Source: an uncultured Ignisphaera sp. | GTDB lineage: Archaea; Thermoproteota; Thermoprotei_A; Sulfolobales; Ignisphaeraceae | Length of the DNA: 64,000 nt | NCBI GenBank assembly: GCA_938074605.1 | Contig: CALJEI010000007.1 | Location: 1-64,000, forward strand | Direction of reading: 5' to 3' | Part shown: positions 53,646 to 62,648 of the stretch, piece after piece | How positions within the stretch are numbered: position 1 is the first letter of the stretch | Layout: each line of letters opens with the position of its first letter | Notes under the pieces: model-generated | The model's input: the letters and a program-made list of their open reading frames with translations, nothing else | Database searches by the model: none | What the model was told of the DNA's origin: nothing | Program-made: the position numbers and the translations under genes

Positions 53646-54880
53646 CTTATAGCGATCTATCAAAATCAATAGATGAGTTAATCAAGTCACATGGTTTACC
53701 AAAGAGGGAAGTTTATTTAGATCATGAGAACTCTGGTTTAATAATCCCAGAAGCCATAAAGGCTATGAATGAAGCATATGAGTTAAGCGGTAAAGGACAT
53801 CCATCTATAACACATTTAATGGGCTGGAGAAGCTATCAAGCTCTTTATGAAGCCACTGTAAATATTGCTTCTGTAATTAATTGTAGTCCAGAAGAAATAG
53901 TTTATACTCATAGTGGAACTGAAGCAAACAACTTAGCCATAATAGGCTCGTCTGAGCTCTCGCCAAAGAGAAAGAAGATTATAGTGTCAAGCATAGAACA
54001 TTTAAGTGTAATTTTTCCAGCTGAAAAACTTGAAAAACGTGGGTTTAAGGTTATAAGGATACCTGTCGATGGAGAAGGTTTTGTAAACTTAGATTTTCTA
54101 TCTAAACATGTCGATAAGGAGACCTTAATAGTAAGTATAGCAGCTATAAACCATGAGATAGGCACTATACAAGACCTAAAAGCCATAAGGGATATTGTTA
54201 GAGATAAAGATGATAGAATTTTGATTCACACAGATGCCTGTGATGCTCTTGGGAGAATCCCACTAGATATGAAGAAACTTGATGTTGATTTGGCATCCTT
54301 TAGTAGCCATAAGGTATATGGACCTAAGGGTGTAGGTGCATTATATGTTAGAGAAGGGATTAAGCTTGAACCAATTATCCATGGACAGCTTAGCACACAA
54401 AAACTCTGGCCAGGTGTTGAGAATACGCCTAGCATAATTGGTTTCTCTAAGGCTGTTGAAATTATACATAGAAATTTTGAAGAAAATGTGTCAAAGATGA
54501 TTAGCTTTAGAGATCGTTTAATTAACGGTATTTTAAGCAATATTGATTATACTTTATTAAATGGTCCTTTAGGCTATAAACGCGCTCCTGACAATGTGAA
54601 TATTAGCTTTCTTTATTGTGAGGGGGAGGCTTTAACGGTTGAATTAAGTATGAAGGGCGTCTACGTCTCTAGCGGAAGTGCTTGTACGAGTCGTGTTTTA
54701 GAGCCTAGCCATGTACTTTTGGCTATTGGGCGAAAATATGAAGAGGCGCATGGGAGTTTGCTAATGAAGGTTTCACCATTTCATACAACATTAGAAGACA
54801 TAGAATATGTTTTAGAGGTTCTACCTGATGCTGTTAGAAGAATTAGATCACTAAGTCCAATTAAACCCAAAGTGAGGTGA
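53642..54880 (+). CDS. iscS: Cysteine desulfurase (NifS/IscS family)
   Basis: About 412 residues, PLP-dependent. VYTHSGTEANNLA binds the cofactor phosphate; IHTDACDALG and FSSHKVYGPKGVGAL contain the PLP aspartate and lysine. The active cysteine is in SSGSACTSRVLEPSHVLLAIG, the class with an extended catalytic loop. It releases sulfur from cysteine for TusA and for the IscU scaffold encoded next. It overlaps tusA by four bases, and the ribosome site for iscU covers its stop codon. Confidence 0.94.
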   Translation: MTYSDLSKSIDELIKSHGLPKREVYLDHENSGLIIPEAIKAMNEAYELSGKGHPSITHLMGWRSYQALYEATVNIASVINCSPEEIVYTHSGTEANNLAIIGSSELSPKRKKIIVSSIEHLSVIFPAEKLEKRGFKVIRIPVDGEGFVNLDFLSKHVDKETLIVSIAAINHEIGTIQDLKAIRDIVRDKDDRILIHTDACDALGRIPLDMKKLDVDLASFSSHKVYGPKGVGALYVREGIKLEPIIHGQLSTQKLWPGVENTPSIIGFSKAVEIIHRNFEENVSKMISFRDRLINGILSNIDYTLLNGPLGYKRAPDNVNISFLYCEGEALTVELSMKGVYVSSGSACTSRVLEPSHVLLAIGRKYEEAHGSLLMKVSPFHTTLEDIEYVLEVLPDAVRRIRSLSPIKPKVR

Positions 54881-54887
54881 TATAGAT

Positions 54888-55388
54888 TTGTCAAGTCGAG
54901 TACCTCTAACATATGGAAAGAAGGTTCTTGAGCTATTTAGAAACCCAAAAAACCTTGGCAGAATAGAAGACGCTAACGCTGAAGCACTTGCTGGCAGTCT
55001 AGCATGTGGAGACATGATAGCAATATACTTAAAAATTGATGAATCAACTGAAAAAATTATTGATGCAAAATTTGAAAGCTATGGCTGTGCTGCAAATATA
55101 GCTGCAGCAAGCATATTAACTGAAATGATTAAGGGGAAAAACATCCAAGATGCTTGGAAAATCTCGTGGAGAGACATATCTAATGAGCTCGGTGGGCTGC
55201 CGCCCGTTAAATATCATTGTAGTGTGCTTGCAGTTGGATCGCTTAAGAGAGCTATAAGAGCTTACTACGCAAATAGATCTAAACCAGATTGGCTTCCTGA
55301 GGAGTTAACACAAGAGGAAAAACATGTTATAGAGGAAGAAAAGTTGATGGAGATTCTCGCCAAAAGAATACAAAAAACAGAGCTTTAA
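54888..55388 (+). CDS. iscU: IscU/NifU-like iron-sulfur scaffold with C-terminal tail
   Basis: About 166 residues. The three scaffold cysteines are in SLACGDMIAIY, SYGCAANIAAAS and KYHCSVLAVG. The aspartate after the first cysteine is kept, as in IscU/SufU proteins. A charged tail of about 30 residues follows the usual domain. TTG start at 54888, seven bases after GAGGTGA. With the desulfurase it makes a second iron-sulfur assembly set besides SufBC at 14.2 kb. Confidence 0.92.
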   Translation: MSSRVPLTYGKKVLELFRNPKNLGRIEDANAEALAGSLACGDMIAIYLKIDESTEKIIDAKFESYGCAANIAAASILTEMIKGKNIQDAWKISWRDISNELGGLPPVKYHCSVLAVGSLKRAIRAYYANRSKPDWLPEELTQEEKHVIEEEKLMEILAKRIQKTEL

Positions 55389-55790
55389 CAAGTTAAAACA
55401 TTGATTGGTTAACAATACAACGTTTATATCATTTCTATTTTTTCATAAATCATAAACTCTGGTATTTTATGTGTAGCCAATAAAAAGGTCTTTATATCTA
55501 GAAGTTTTCATTGTCTTAATCAATAGTATAGTGAAACTTTTCAACATTAAATGAAAGCAAAATATTCCTTGATGAAATAGGTTTCTCAATTAACATTTGA
55601 ACTCATTACCCTTTGGACCAATTGGAATTAGCCTTTTATTCTTTTTTAATCTACTTTTCCCTCCACGACATGTTCTTCAGACCTTATCAACAGCTTTCTG
55701 CAACAAACATCTATCCAGCAGTTTCTCATAGAAAGATTTAAACATCTATTAAATTTCTTAATTATTGAAGCTAAACATTGATAGAAGACT
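55389..55790. other. Intergenic stretch, nothing recognised
   Basis: First 400 bases after iscU. AT-rich, many stops in all frames, no clear repeat. It leads into decayed gene remnants from 55791 onward. Confidence 0.4.
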
Positions 55791-56140
55791 TCAATTCACA
55801 TAGACTATACCGTAAGCATTGAGGGTTAGGATCCTCATCACGTTCTCAAGATAATCAGAATATCCTAGCCTCTCCTCTAGAAATGAGAAACTTGCTACAA
55901 TAAAATTCCATAGAGACTCTACATCTAGTCCTTTAATTACTTCCTCAAATGCTAGGCCATACAAAGATCTATAGACTTTAACCTAAACCCCACAAATGTA
56001 GTCTTAAATCTATCCTATATTCTTTTATAGCTGGCCCTGTATAGCCTTATGTAGCTTAGATCCTTGGGCTTGTAGGCTATTATTTGGCGAAAATATTTAA
56101 AGGAAGCATATGTTTTCAAAGATGAGGAAGTAGAATATTT
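55791..56140 (-). pseudogene. Decayed gene of unknown family
   Basis: From the stop at 55791 a frame reads upstream for about 60 residues with clear protein character (SLYGLAFEEVIKGLDVESLW and FLEERLGYSDYLENVMRIL). It stops in frame near 55980. A second piece in another frame (QIIAYKPKDLSYIRLYRASY) continues upstream to about 56140, with one internal TAG. One frameshift and at least one stop would join them, so this is probably a broken gene. A 57-codon working fragment from TTG 55964 cannot be excluded. No family recognised. Confidence 0.4.
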
Positions 56141-56188
56141 TAATGAATTAAAGTAATGCAATAGAAAAATGTTACAAAGAGTAGTTGA

Positions 56189-56380
56189 AAAGCTATAATC
56201 AGATTGATTATCTATAAACTAGAAGTTTGAATCCTAAATTCGTATAACTTAAGCAAGGAATGTTCTAGGTGTGGAAAGATAAGCTTCGAAAGGAGTAATG
56301 CATGAATGTGTTTGTTGAGGATGGATAGACTTTTGAATAATCCAATAAATCTCTACTTCAATAAATTGAGAAAAGTTTAA
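56189..56380 (+). pseudogene. tnpB: Relic of tnpB (IS605-family), C-terminal zinc finger
   Basis: The frame reads LNSYNLSKECSRCGKISFER, then after a stop MCLLRMDRLLNNPINLYF. This matches the end of TnpB proteins, where a C-x-x-C-G-K half-finger, a second cysteine pair and a D-R-x-L-N-A-x-I-N-L segment follow in that order. In-frame stops at 56228 and 56303 and loss of most upstream sequence show that the gene is dead. No TnpA and no intact ends are seen. It shows past IS605-type activity. Confidence 0.65.
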
Positions 56381-56548
56381 GGTTAGTGAATCTCAAGAGT
56401 TGTGTAGATTTATCAAAAGCCATGTGCTCAGAATTCTATGCATAGGTTAGCAATATACATGAACATTGTTTTCAACTCAATGAAACTTAGCTAGAAACCT
56501 TTGAATTGCTAATCAACTTTAGCAGGCTATTTTAAATTAACCGAAAGA

Positions 56549-56592
56549 CTTATATAGGTGCACTAGTATCCATTTTTGGTACACTACTATGC
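56549..56592 (+). promoter_or_regulatory. cbiM promoter with tandem repeats two helical turns apart
   Basis: TATA box CTTATATA at 56549-56556 predicts transcription near 56578. GGTGCACTAGTATCC (56557-56571) and GGTACACTACTATGC (56578-56592) agree at 12 of 15 positions and start 21 bases apart, i.e. about two turns of DNA. The second copy includes the cbiM start codon. This looks like a binding site for a metal-responsive repressor. Confidence 0.45.
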
Positions 56593-57209
56593 ATATACCG
56601 GATGGATATCTTTCACCACCTGTTGCCGGAATTACACTGCTCCTAACGTTGGGAGTTTTGCTAATAGCTATTCGAAAAATTTCCTCATCAAAGGAAGCTC
56701 TAAGTGAGAAAATATCTTTGTTTACTGCTTTAAGTGCAGGAATTTTTGTTGCACAAATGATTGCATGGCCCATCCCAGGAGGCACTAGCCTACACCTAAT
56801 AGGAGGTGCGCTAATTGGAATTTTAATAGGTCCCTGGCTAGGTATCCTATCTATGGCCTTAGTACTTTTAGTTCAATGTTTAATCTTCCACGATGGTGGG
56901 TTAACAGCTATAGGAGCTAACATACTGAATATGGGTGTTATAGGAGTTTTAGCTGGTTATATGGTATTTAAGATCGTCTATAGAGCCACTAGGAAAGTAT
57001 GGTTGAGTAGCTTTCTTGCTGGATGGCTTAGCTTAGCATTAGCTGGACTTATGTGTGGTATTGAGTTAGGAATTTCATGGAGCTCCACTCTGCCCATATA
57101 CGTGATGGCTCTATGGCATACAGTCTTAGGCCTCATAGAGGGTTTAATAACTAGTAGTGTGGTAAGTTATATTGTTATAAAATCTCCCAAGATCGTAGGG
57201 TGGTTCTAA
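56589..57209 (+). CDS. cbiM: Nickel/cobalt ECF transporter substrate-binding membrane protein
   Basis: About 206 residues with six to seven hydrophobic segments. The N-terminus MHIPDG is diagnostic: in CbiM/NikM the amino group and His2 hold the metal, which fixes the start at 56589. Further features are HLIGGALIGILIGPWLG and DGGLTAIGANILNMG. It brings Co(II) or Ni(II) across the membrane with CbiQ and CbiO from the following genes. With two NiFe hydrogenases in the window, nickel is the attractive substrate. CbiM and NikM cannot be separated by eye. Confidence 0.93.
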   Translation: MHIPDGYLSPPVAGITLLLTLGVLLIAIRKISSSKEALSEKISLFTALSAGIFVAQMIAWPIPGGTSLHLIGGALIGILIGPWLGILSMALVLLVQCLIFHDGGLTAIGANILNMGVIGVLAGYMVFKIVYRATRKVWLSSFLAGWLSLALAGLMCGIELGISWSSTLPIYVMALWHTVLGLIEGLITSSVVSYIVIKSPKIVGWF

Positions 57210-57484
57210 TGCTCTCCCGCAAAACACTACTTACCATATTTATCCTCCTAGCGTTAAGCCCAATCTTTGGTGTTATTTTAGCCGAAAAGCTAGGATATCA
57301 TGAGCCCCTAGATTTAGTGGCTGAAGAATTAGGGTTAAGCGAGTTTGAATTTACGTGGACGCCTCTAAAGGACTATGTAGTGCCTGGATTGCCCGATTGG
57401 CTAGGGTACATGGTCTGTGGTATTTTAGGAGTGCTAGTAATAATGTTTATAGGCTTTATCATAAAGGCTATGGTAAGGCGGTAG
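57209..57484 (+). CDS. PDGLE-domain subunit of Ni/Co ECF transporter (CbiN-like)
   Basis: About 91 residues with an N-terminal and a C-terminal membrane helix. The core DYVVPGLPDWLGYMVCGILG is the PDGLE-domain pattern, which replaces CbiN in many nickel/cobalt transporters. The ATG at 57209 overlaps the TAA of cbiM by one base and follows GGGTGG. Confidence 0.85.
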   Translation: MLSRKTLLTIFILLALSPIFGVILAEKLGYHEPLDLVAEELGLSEFEFTWTPLKDYVVPGLPDWLGYMVCGILGVLVIMFIGFIIKAMVRR

Positions 57485-57488
57485 GGAA

Positions 57489-58250
57489 TTGAGTTCTACA
57501 GTAGCTAGAAAATTCCTTGAGGCTGCTTCTCAAACTCTTGAAATAATAGATCTACAAGGCCAAGGGGAGGCTTCTCTTATTTTCATGGTAATGTCCTTGG
57601 TCATTATAGTTTTAACTTCCTTTACAACAAGCTTGCATGTGGTGATCCTCACATTAGCTGCTTCAATTGCAATACTCATCACACACAGTTCAAGAAATCA
57701 TCTAAGAAAACTCTTTTCAGCTCTCGTGTATGTGTTTCTATTTTCATTAGTGGCCTTAACACCCTTCTTAATTGAGGGTTTCATAAACCTCTACTTTTTC
57801 TATGTGCTTAGAGCTATTAGTGCAACTAGCTTCTTACTAACTACAACAATAGTTTTGGGTTGGGAAAGACTAAGTGAGTTTATGAGAAAGCTTAAACTAC
57901 CTGACGTAGCGCTACTTTTAACAATGCACATTAAAATAATTTCAGTTTTACTTCGTGATACATCAAAGATACTCTTAGGTAGAGAAGCAAGGCTGATTAG
58001 AAGTAGAGGTGTGAGAAGCTTGCCAATCTACGCTACTGTTATAGGAGATCTTATAATTAGAAGTAGTGAAAGGGGCAAGAAGGCCCTTCTAGCCGTAGAA
58101 GCTAGGATGTTCGGTAAAACATCTGATAAGCTAAGCTTTTGTAAATTCTTCAGGCCATCAAAACTAGATGTAGTAGTTTCTCTAGTAGCATCTATTGAGT
58201 TTCTAATATGTTTGATGGGTGGAACACCTTGGTGGCTAAGCTACAGTTAA
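57489..58250 (+). CDS. cbiQ: ECF transporter transmembrane protein CbiQ
   Basis: About 253 residues with several hydrophobic segments and the charged coupling helix region ending in LIRSRGVRSLPIYATVIGDLIIRSSERGKKALLAVEAR; the A-x-x-x-R style motif that contacts the ATPase is seen in EARMFG. It links CbiM to CbiO. TTG start. Its end overlaps the start of cbiO. Confidence 0.88.
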   Translation: MSSTVARKFLEAASQTLEIIDLQGQGEASLIFMVMSLVIIVLTSFTTSLHVVILTLAASIAILITHSSRNHLRKLFSALVYVFLFSLVALTPFLIEGFINLYFFYVLRAISATSFLLTTTIVLGWERLSEFMRKLKLPDVALLLTMHIKIISVLLRDTSKILLGREARLIRSRGVRSLPIYATVIGDLIIRSSERGKKALLAVEARMFGKTSDKLSFCKFFRPSKLDVVVSLVASIEFLICLMGGTPWWLSYS

Positions 58251-58915
58251 GAAATGTGTGGTTTAGGTATTCTAAAGAAGAAGACTATGTTTTAAGAGGT
58301 GTAGAACTAGATTTAAATGAATCAGAACTTGTAGTGGTTAGAGGACCTAATGGATCAGGCAAGACAACATTGATTTTAGTAGCTGCTGGACTCTTAAGGC
58401 CTGAAAATGGAGAGATCCTATTGGAGGGTAAGCCAATATATGAGCAGCTACCGCTAGCTAGAAGAAGGATAGGAGTGACTTTCCAAGATCCGGAAGACCA
58501 ATTCTTTAACGCTACGGTATACGATGAGATAGCTTTTGCACTAAGACAACTCAAAATTAGTGAGGATAAAGTAAAGGCTTGTGTTACCAAAATTGCTCAC
58601 AGACTGGGTATAGAACATTTACTAAGTAGGTCGCCCTATAGATTGAGTGGTGGGGAGAAGGTCAAGGTAGCTCTAGCTTCAATTCTGGTGTATGAGCCCG
58701 AGATACTATTACTAGATGAGCCAACTGCATACCTAACACCTGAAGGTAAAGATGAGGTGATGAAAATTCTTAGCGAGCTTAAGAATAGTGGAAGATCTAT
58801 CCTCATAGCTACTAATGATTTAGACATCATTAAATATCCAGTGGATAGAATCTTAAGGATAGTCAACGGCAAATTATTTGCTGAGGCCAACAGAACCTTA
58901 GATAAAATATGTTGA
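58232..58915 (+). CDS. cbiO: ECF transporter ATPase CbiO
   Basis: About 227 residues. Walker A GPNGSGKTT, Q-loop GVTFQDPEDQFF, signature LSGGEKVKVALA and Walker B ILLLDEPTAYL. A GTG at 58232 follows GGGTGG by about eight bases and lies within the end of cbiQ; an ATG at 58208 is less well supported. It drives metal uptake with CbiM and CbiQ. Confidence 0.92.
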   Translation: MAKLQLRNVWFRYSKEEDYVLRGVELDLNESELVVVRGPNGSGKTTLILVAAGLLRPENGEILLEGKPIYEQLPLARRRIGVTFQDPEDQFFNATVYDEIAFALRQLKISEDKVKACVTKIAHRLGIEHLLSRSPYRLSGGEKVKVALASILVYEPEILLLDEPTAYLTPEGKDEVMKILSELKNSGRSILIATNDLDIIKYPVDRILRIVNGKLFAEANRTLDKIC

Positions 58916-59922
58916 AAATCTAAACTTTAGAAAAATTACCATGCTTTACAGCTTTAATGGGTTAATATTCCCTCTGAAGAAAATCTTTATGCATTACTCT
59001 CAATTCTATTGCGCTTTTTACTTGTTTTTAATGTTACAAGTATTGAAGATAATACTGAAAAATTTTCCTTATCTCTACTTCACAACTTAGCTTCCTCAGA
59101 CATACTCTTTACATCATGTATTGTATATATTAACACCACTAACCTAGGAGAAAGCCTTTAATAACTTTTCTTAAGCTCAACTACTTCACTAACATACACT
59201 ATCGTTCTAGTGATATACTTAAAGTTAGAGTATTAACAATCATTCTTAATAGTCTCCTTATCTCTAGCTTTTAAGCCATCCAGAATAAATCTCAATTCTT
59301 TTACATAGAATTTAGCTTATAGCAACTATATCTCAATTATTTTCCTCTAGTTTCTTAGATCGAATTAACTCAATATAAGTCTTTAACCTTAATGTATGTA
59401 ACTAGGTATCTGATAACTGTTTTTCTACCCATTCCACTACACTTTACGATAACTAATTTAATCCATCGTCCTCTACCTTAGTATTTACCATTACTAAATT
59501 AAGTCTATCAATTTCCAGATATCATGATAGTCTAAATTATGTTGCACCTTTGAATTCAGCTTAAGCAAACAACGTACCTCTTTTTACGAATATTGTTAAC
59601 TAAATTCCTTGGGCTTAGCTTAATTATTTTCCCTTGATCGATTATATCCTTAATTTCCTCAATCCATACACGTATTTTCTTAATTCTACTTATTTTCAAC
59701 CCTATTTCTAACTTAGTAGAAGTGGAGGGGCGTTGAATGGTTTTATGTACCAAGTACTTTCAATTCTATTCTAAGTTTCTTACCTACATAGATATGTAAG
59801 GAACAAATTTATTACCCCTATTGGATACGTAGATGAGGTTTATACTAGTCTTATATAACTTTACATTATCACAAAAATTTTTATATATGTTGATTGGATG
59901 GCTGTACTGGGGTAGGTGTATA
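58916..59922. other. Long intergenic stretch with possible gene decay
   Basis: About 1 kb without a sound gene. On the minus strand, 59230-59753 in one reading frame keeps protein-like blocks (VVEWVEKQLSDT, TYIELIRSKKLEENN, RIKKIRVWIEEIKDIIDQGK) broken by many stops, so a long-dead gene is possible. Bases 58916-59230 show nothing. The last 60 bases hold the mscS promoter and the ribosome site GGTAGGTG. Confidence 0.3.
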
Positions 59923-60534
59923 ATGTCTACTGAAGTAAATATTCCTAAAGAAGTATCAAAAGCTACTGTAAAGGTAGTTATATACATAATACTTTATGTG
60001 GTTGTAGCTGCTGTTGTCCAGTATATATTTACAGGTCTTCTACCATCATTTAAGCTAAAAGTAGCTGAATATGTAGTGTATGCCCAAATACTTTTAGCAA
60101 TAGCATTTGGCTATATAATAATTATGGGTATTTCAAATGTAGTCTACTGGATTACAAGGGCTAAATATGACCATCCAGCAGCTGCTGCCATTAGAAATGT
60201 TACTAGAATAGTTGGCATAGGCGCATTAGCAGCTGCAATAGCTGGAGGTGTTGCTGGTGGAGCTGCTGGAGTAGCTCTAGGCGGCTTTCTAGGTATTGTA
60301 GTAGGCTTTGCCGTTCAACAGGTCTTGGGCCAAGCGGTAGCCGGTCTATTCCTATTAATAGCAAGACCGTTTAAAATAGGCGATAAGGCAGTTCTAGCTG
60401 GAGAGGATGGTGTTGTTGAAGATATTGCTGCACTCTTTACAACAGTATCTAAAGCAGATGGTAGTAAAGTACTTATACCAAATAATATCATCATTGGCTC
60501 AAAGATTTATCTAAAACCCAAGGGGAGTAGCTAA
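59923..60534 (+). CDS. MscS-type mechanosensitive channel, short form
   Basis: About 203 residues. Two N-terminal membrane helices are followed by a glycine/alanine-rich pore helix (GALAAAIAGGVAGGAAG, then GFLGIVVGFAVQQVLG). After that come the MscS beta-domain motifs RPFKIGDKAVLAGEDGVVEDI and KVLIPNNIIIGSKI. The large C-terminal cage of E. coli MscS is mostly absent. Start at 59923 follows GGTAGGTG. It releases solutes during osmotic downshock. Confidence 0.87.
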   Translation: MSTEVNIPKEVSKATVKVVIYIILYVVVAAVVQYIFTGLLPSFKLKVAEYVVYAQILLAIAFGYIIIMGISNVVYWITRAKYDHPAAAAIRNVTRIVGIGALAAAIAGGVAGGAAGVALGGFLGIVVGFAVQQVLGQAVAGLFLLIARPFKIGDKAVLAGEDGVVEDIAALFTTVSKADGSKVLIPNNIIIGSKIYLKPKGSS

Positions 60535-60756
60535 ACCATATTTTTTACAAACTTCTCTACAACTTCATAAATTAATACTTCAACTCTATTAGATGAAGCT
60601 ATATAGCTACATTCCATAGCTCTAAACAACCCCATGTTGCTACATGGAGATAAAAACTCTAACGCCAAAGCCTTAGGCTAACTACGAAATAGATCTAATT
60701 GAATGTAGAAATCCTTTCCAATGGTAGAACTATCTGCACAATACACCATTTTTACT

Positions 60757-61413
60757 TTAAGTATGACGATTGTAGGGCTTTTGTTTAGCCATCCACATTC
60801 TGCTATATCTACTATAGATGGATTCTCCTACATTAAGTACCGTGTATATGAATATCCTTGTTATAGCTTTTGCTAAAAGCGTTATGTATTCTACTCTACA
60901 TCTGAAGCGACTACATTTAGTGCCTATATTTACACTATATATAGCTTTTACCTCATTTAGTGTGTGTAGACCTATGGTAAACATTCTAATACCTATTGCA
61001 ATTGATAGTGCCATAACTGGGCTAAGCTTAGATAGATCCCTCATTAATTTACCTATAGATAGCATTCTAATTGATAGTATTGTTGAAAGATAGAGTAGCA
61101 TTACCCTTGCCATAAATAGCATCAGTATAGATACATCTATACCACTATTGACTACAATTTGAATAGCAGCTGAAAGTAAAAGAAATGGTGCTATAAATAC
61201 AGCCATTGGCGGTATAGCGGTTTGAAGAAACTTTTTAACGCCATCCATATGAATTAGGTAGATGAATTCTATAGTAAGTAGGGCTAAAAGTAACTGTAGT
61301 GGTGCTATAAATACTGTTATTGTTGCTAAGGCTAGAAGCAATATTGGTATAGCGGTAGGTGCTTCATACCGATATTTCTGTATAGCCTTAACAACACTAT
61401 TCATCACAACCAT
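60757..61413 (-). CDS. ecfT: ECF transporter transmembrane subunit EcfT (CbiQ family)
   Basis: About 218 residues, strongly hydrophobic with five to six helices. The CbiQ/EcfT family is suggested by position directly after a double ATPase and by the cytosolic loop near IGKLMRDLSKLSPVMALSIAIGIRM. Family motifs are weaker than in CbiQ at 57.5 kb. It overlaps the end of the ATPase gene by about 17 bases. Likely partner of BioY. Confidence 0.72.
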   Translation of the reverse strand: MVVMNSVVKAIQKYRYEAPTAIPILLLALATITVFIAPLQLLLALLTIEFIYLIHMDGVKKFLQTAIPPMAVFIAPFLLLSAAIQIVVNSGIDVSILMLFMARVMLLYLSTILSIRMLSIGKLMRDLSKLSPVMALSIAIGIRMFTIGLHTLNEVKAIYSVNIGTKCSRFRCRVEYITLLAKAITRIFIYTVLNVGESIYSRYSRMWMAKQKPYNRHT

Positions 61414-62644
61414 TTAAATTCCCAAGCTCAACTACTCTACTAGCTTGTTCTACAATCAATCTACTATGTGTTGCCATAATTATGCATACACTACTTCTTC
61501 TAGCTACATCTAGGTAGCTATATAGAATTTCAGTAGAGTTATTGTCTAAACCAAGTGTTGGTTCGTCTATTAGAAGTATTTTAGGTGAAGCTATATATGA
61601 TAGTGCAAATGAAAGTCTTCTAGCTTCACCAACACTTAATGTATAGGGATCTCTATCAATAATTTTAGAGAGATTAAAAAACTCTATAGCATTTTCAACA
61701 ACATCTAGGTTTTTACTATAGATTTTTGAATATAGTTTAAGCTCATCTATAACACTAGCTGTAGAAAACCAGTATATGGGTCTTTGAGGTATGTAGAATA
61801 GGCTTCCAAATCTCCTAATAGATCCTTTATCAGGTTTTATAAAGCCTGCCAATACTTTAATAAGAGTTGTCTTACCAACTCCATTTCTACCATATAGAGC
61901 TATAACCTCACCCTCTCTTGCTTTTAGACTAAGCCCCTCCACAATATATCTATCTCCAAGCTTAACCCATACATCATCTACCCTTAGAGCAACGCCGCCG
62001 TAGTGGTTGTAATACTCTGTTTTTGTAGCCCTATTTATGCTATAGCTATCTTTAGCAATCTCTATAACAGCATCTACGTATTTCGCATAGCTTTGATAGC
62101 CGTGATCTGCTACAACGACCGTTAGCCTCCCTTCATCGACCAAACCTCTAAATTTCTCCATAACATATACTAGTTTGCTATAGTCTAGATGTGTAGAAGG
62201 TTCATCAACAAGTATTAGCTTAGCGCCAAGAGATAGAGAGAGCTGTATAAGCATATCATATAGCTCGCCATCAGATAGCGTTTCTATGGGTCTTAAACAA
62301 AGTTCATCGCTATACCCCCTCTTTAAACCAAGTACTGTAAGTTCGTCGCATACAGTGCGCCCTATAAGGAATGACCATGTATCTTGTGGAATGTATGTTA
62401 CTAAACCATTTAGTAGGGCGTTGAGAGGCTGCATGTTAAATACTTTAACTACCCCAGATACACTATATAGCTTATATAGATTAGGGATGTAGCCCGCTAA
62501 AACCTTTAGCAACGTCGTTTTTCCAGAGCCTGAGGGCCCTGTAATAATGGTTATTGTGTTTTCCTCTACATATAGATTAATTCCATTCAATATAGTTTTA
62601 CCGTCTACCGATAGAGAAAGATCTCTAATCTCTATAGCATTCAC
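61397..62644 (-). CDS. ecfA: Fused double ABC ATPase of ECF transporter (EcfA1A2)
   Basis: About 415 residues made of two ABC domains. The first has Walker A GPSGSGKTT, an unusual signature LSDGELYDML and Walker B LILVDEPSTHLD. The second has GRNGVGKTT, signature LSVGEARRLSFAL and ILLIDEPTLGLD. Both signatures depart from LSGGQ. The start at GTG 62644 comes five bases after the bioY stop; GTG 62662 is possible. It energises uptake of biotin with EcfT and BioY. Confidence 0.88.
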   Translation of the reverse strand: MNAIEIRDLSLSVDGKTILNGINLYVEENTITIITGPSGSGKTTLLKVLAGYIPNLYKLYSVSGVVKVFNMQPLNALLNGLVTYIPQDTWSFLIGRTVCDELTVLGLKRGYSDELCLRPIETLSDGELYDMLIQLSLSLGAKLILVDEPSTHLDYSKLVYVMEKFRGLVDEGRLTVVVADHGYQSYAKYVDAVIEIAKDSYSINRATKTEYYNHYGGVALRVDDVWVKLGDRYIVEGLSLKAREGEVIALYGRNGVGKTTLIKVLAGFIKPDKGSIRRFGSLFYIPQRPIYWFSTASVIDELKLYSKIYSKNLDVVENAIEFFNLSKIIDRDPYTLSVGEARRLSFALSYIASPKILLIDEPTLGLDNNSTEILYSYLDVARRSSVCIIMATHSRLIVEQASRVVELGNLNGCDE

Positions 62645-62648
62645 ATTA

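Noticed and set aside
59556-59753. 65-codon minus-strand frame as a real gene
   Set aside because: No ribosome site or family match; better seen as part of a possible decayed gene.
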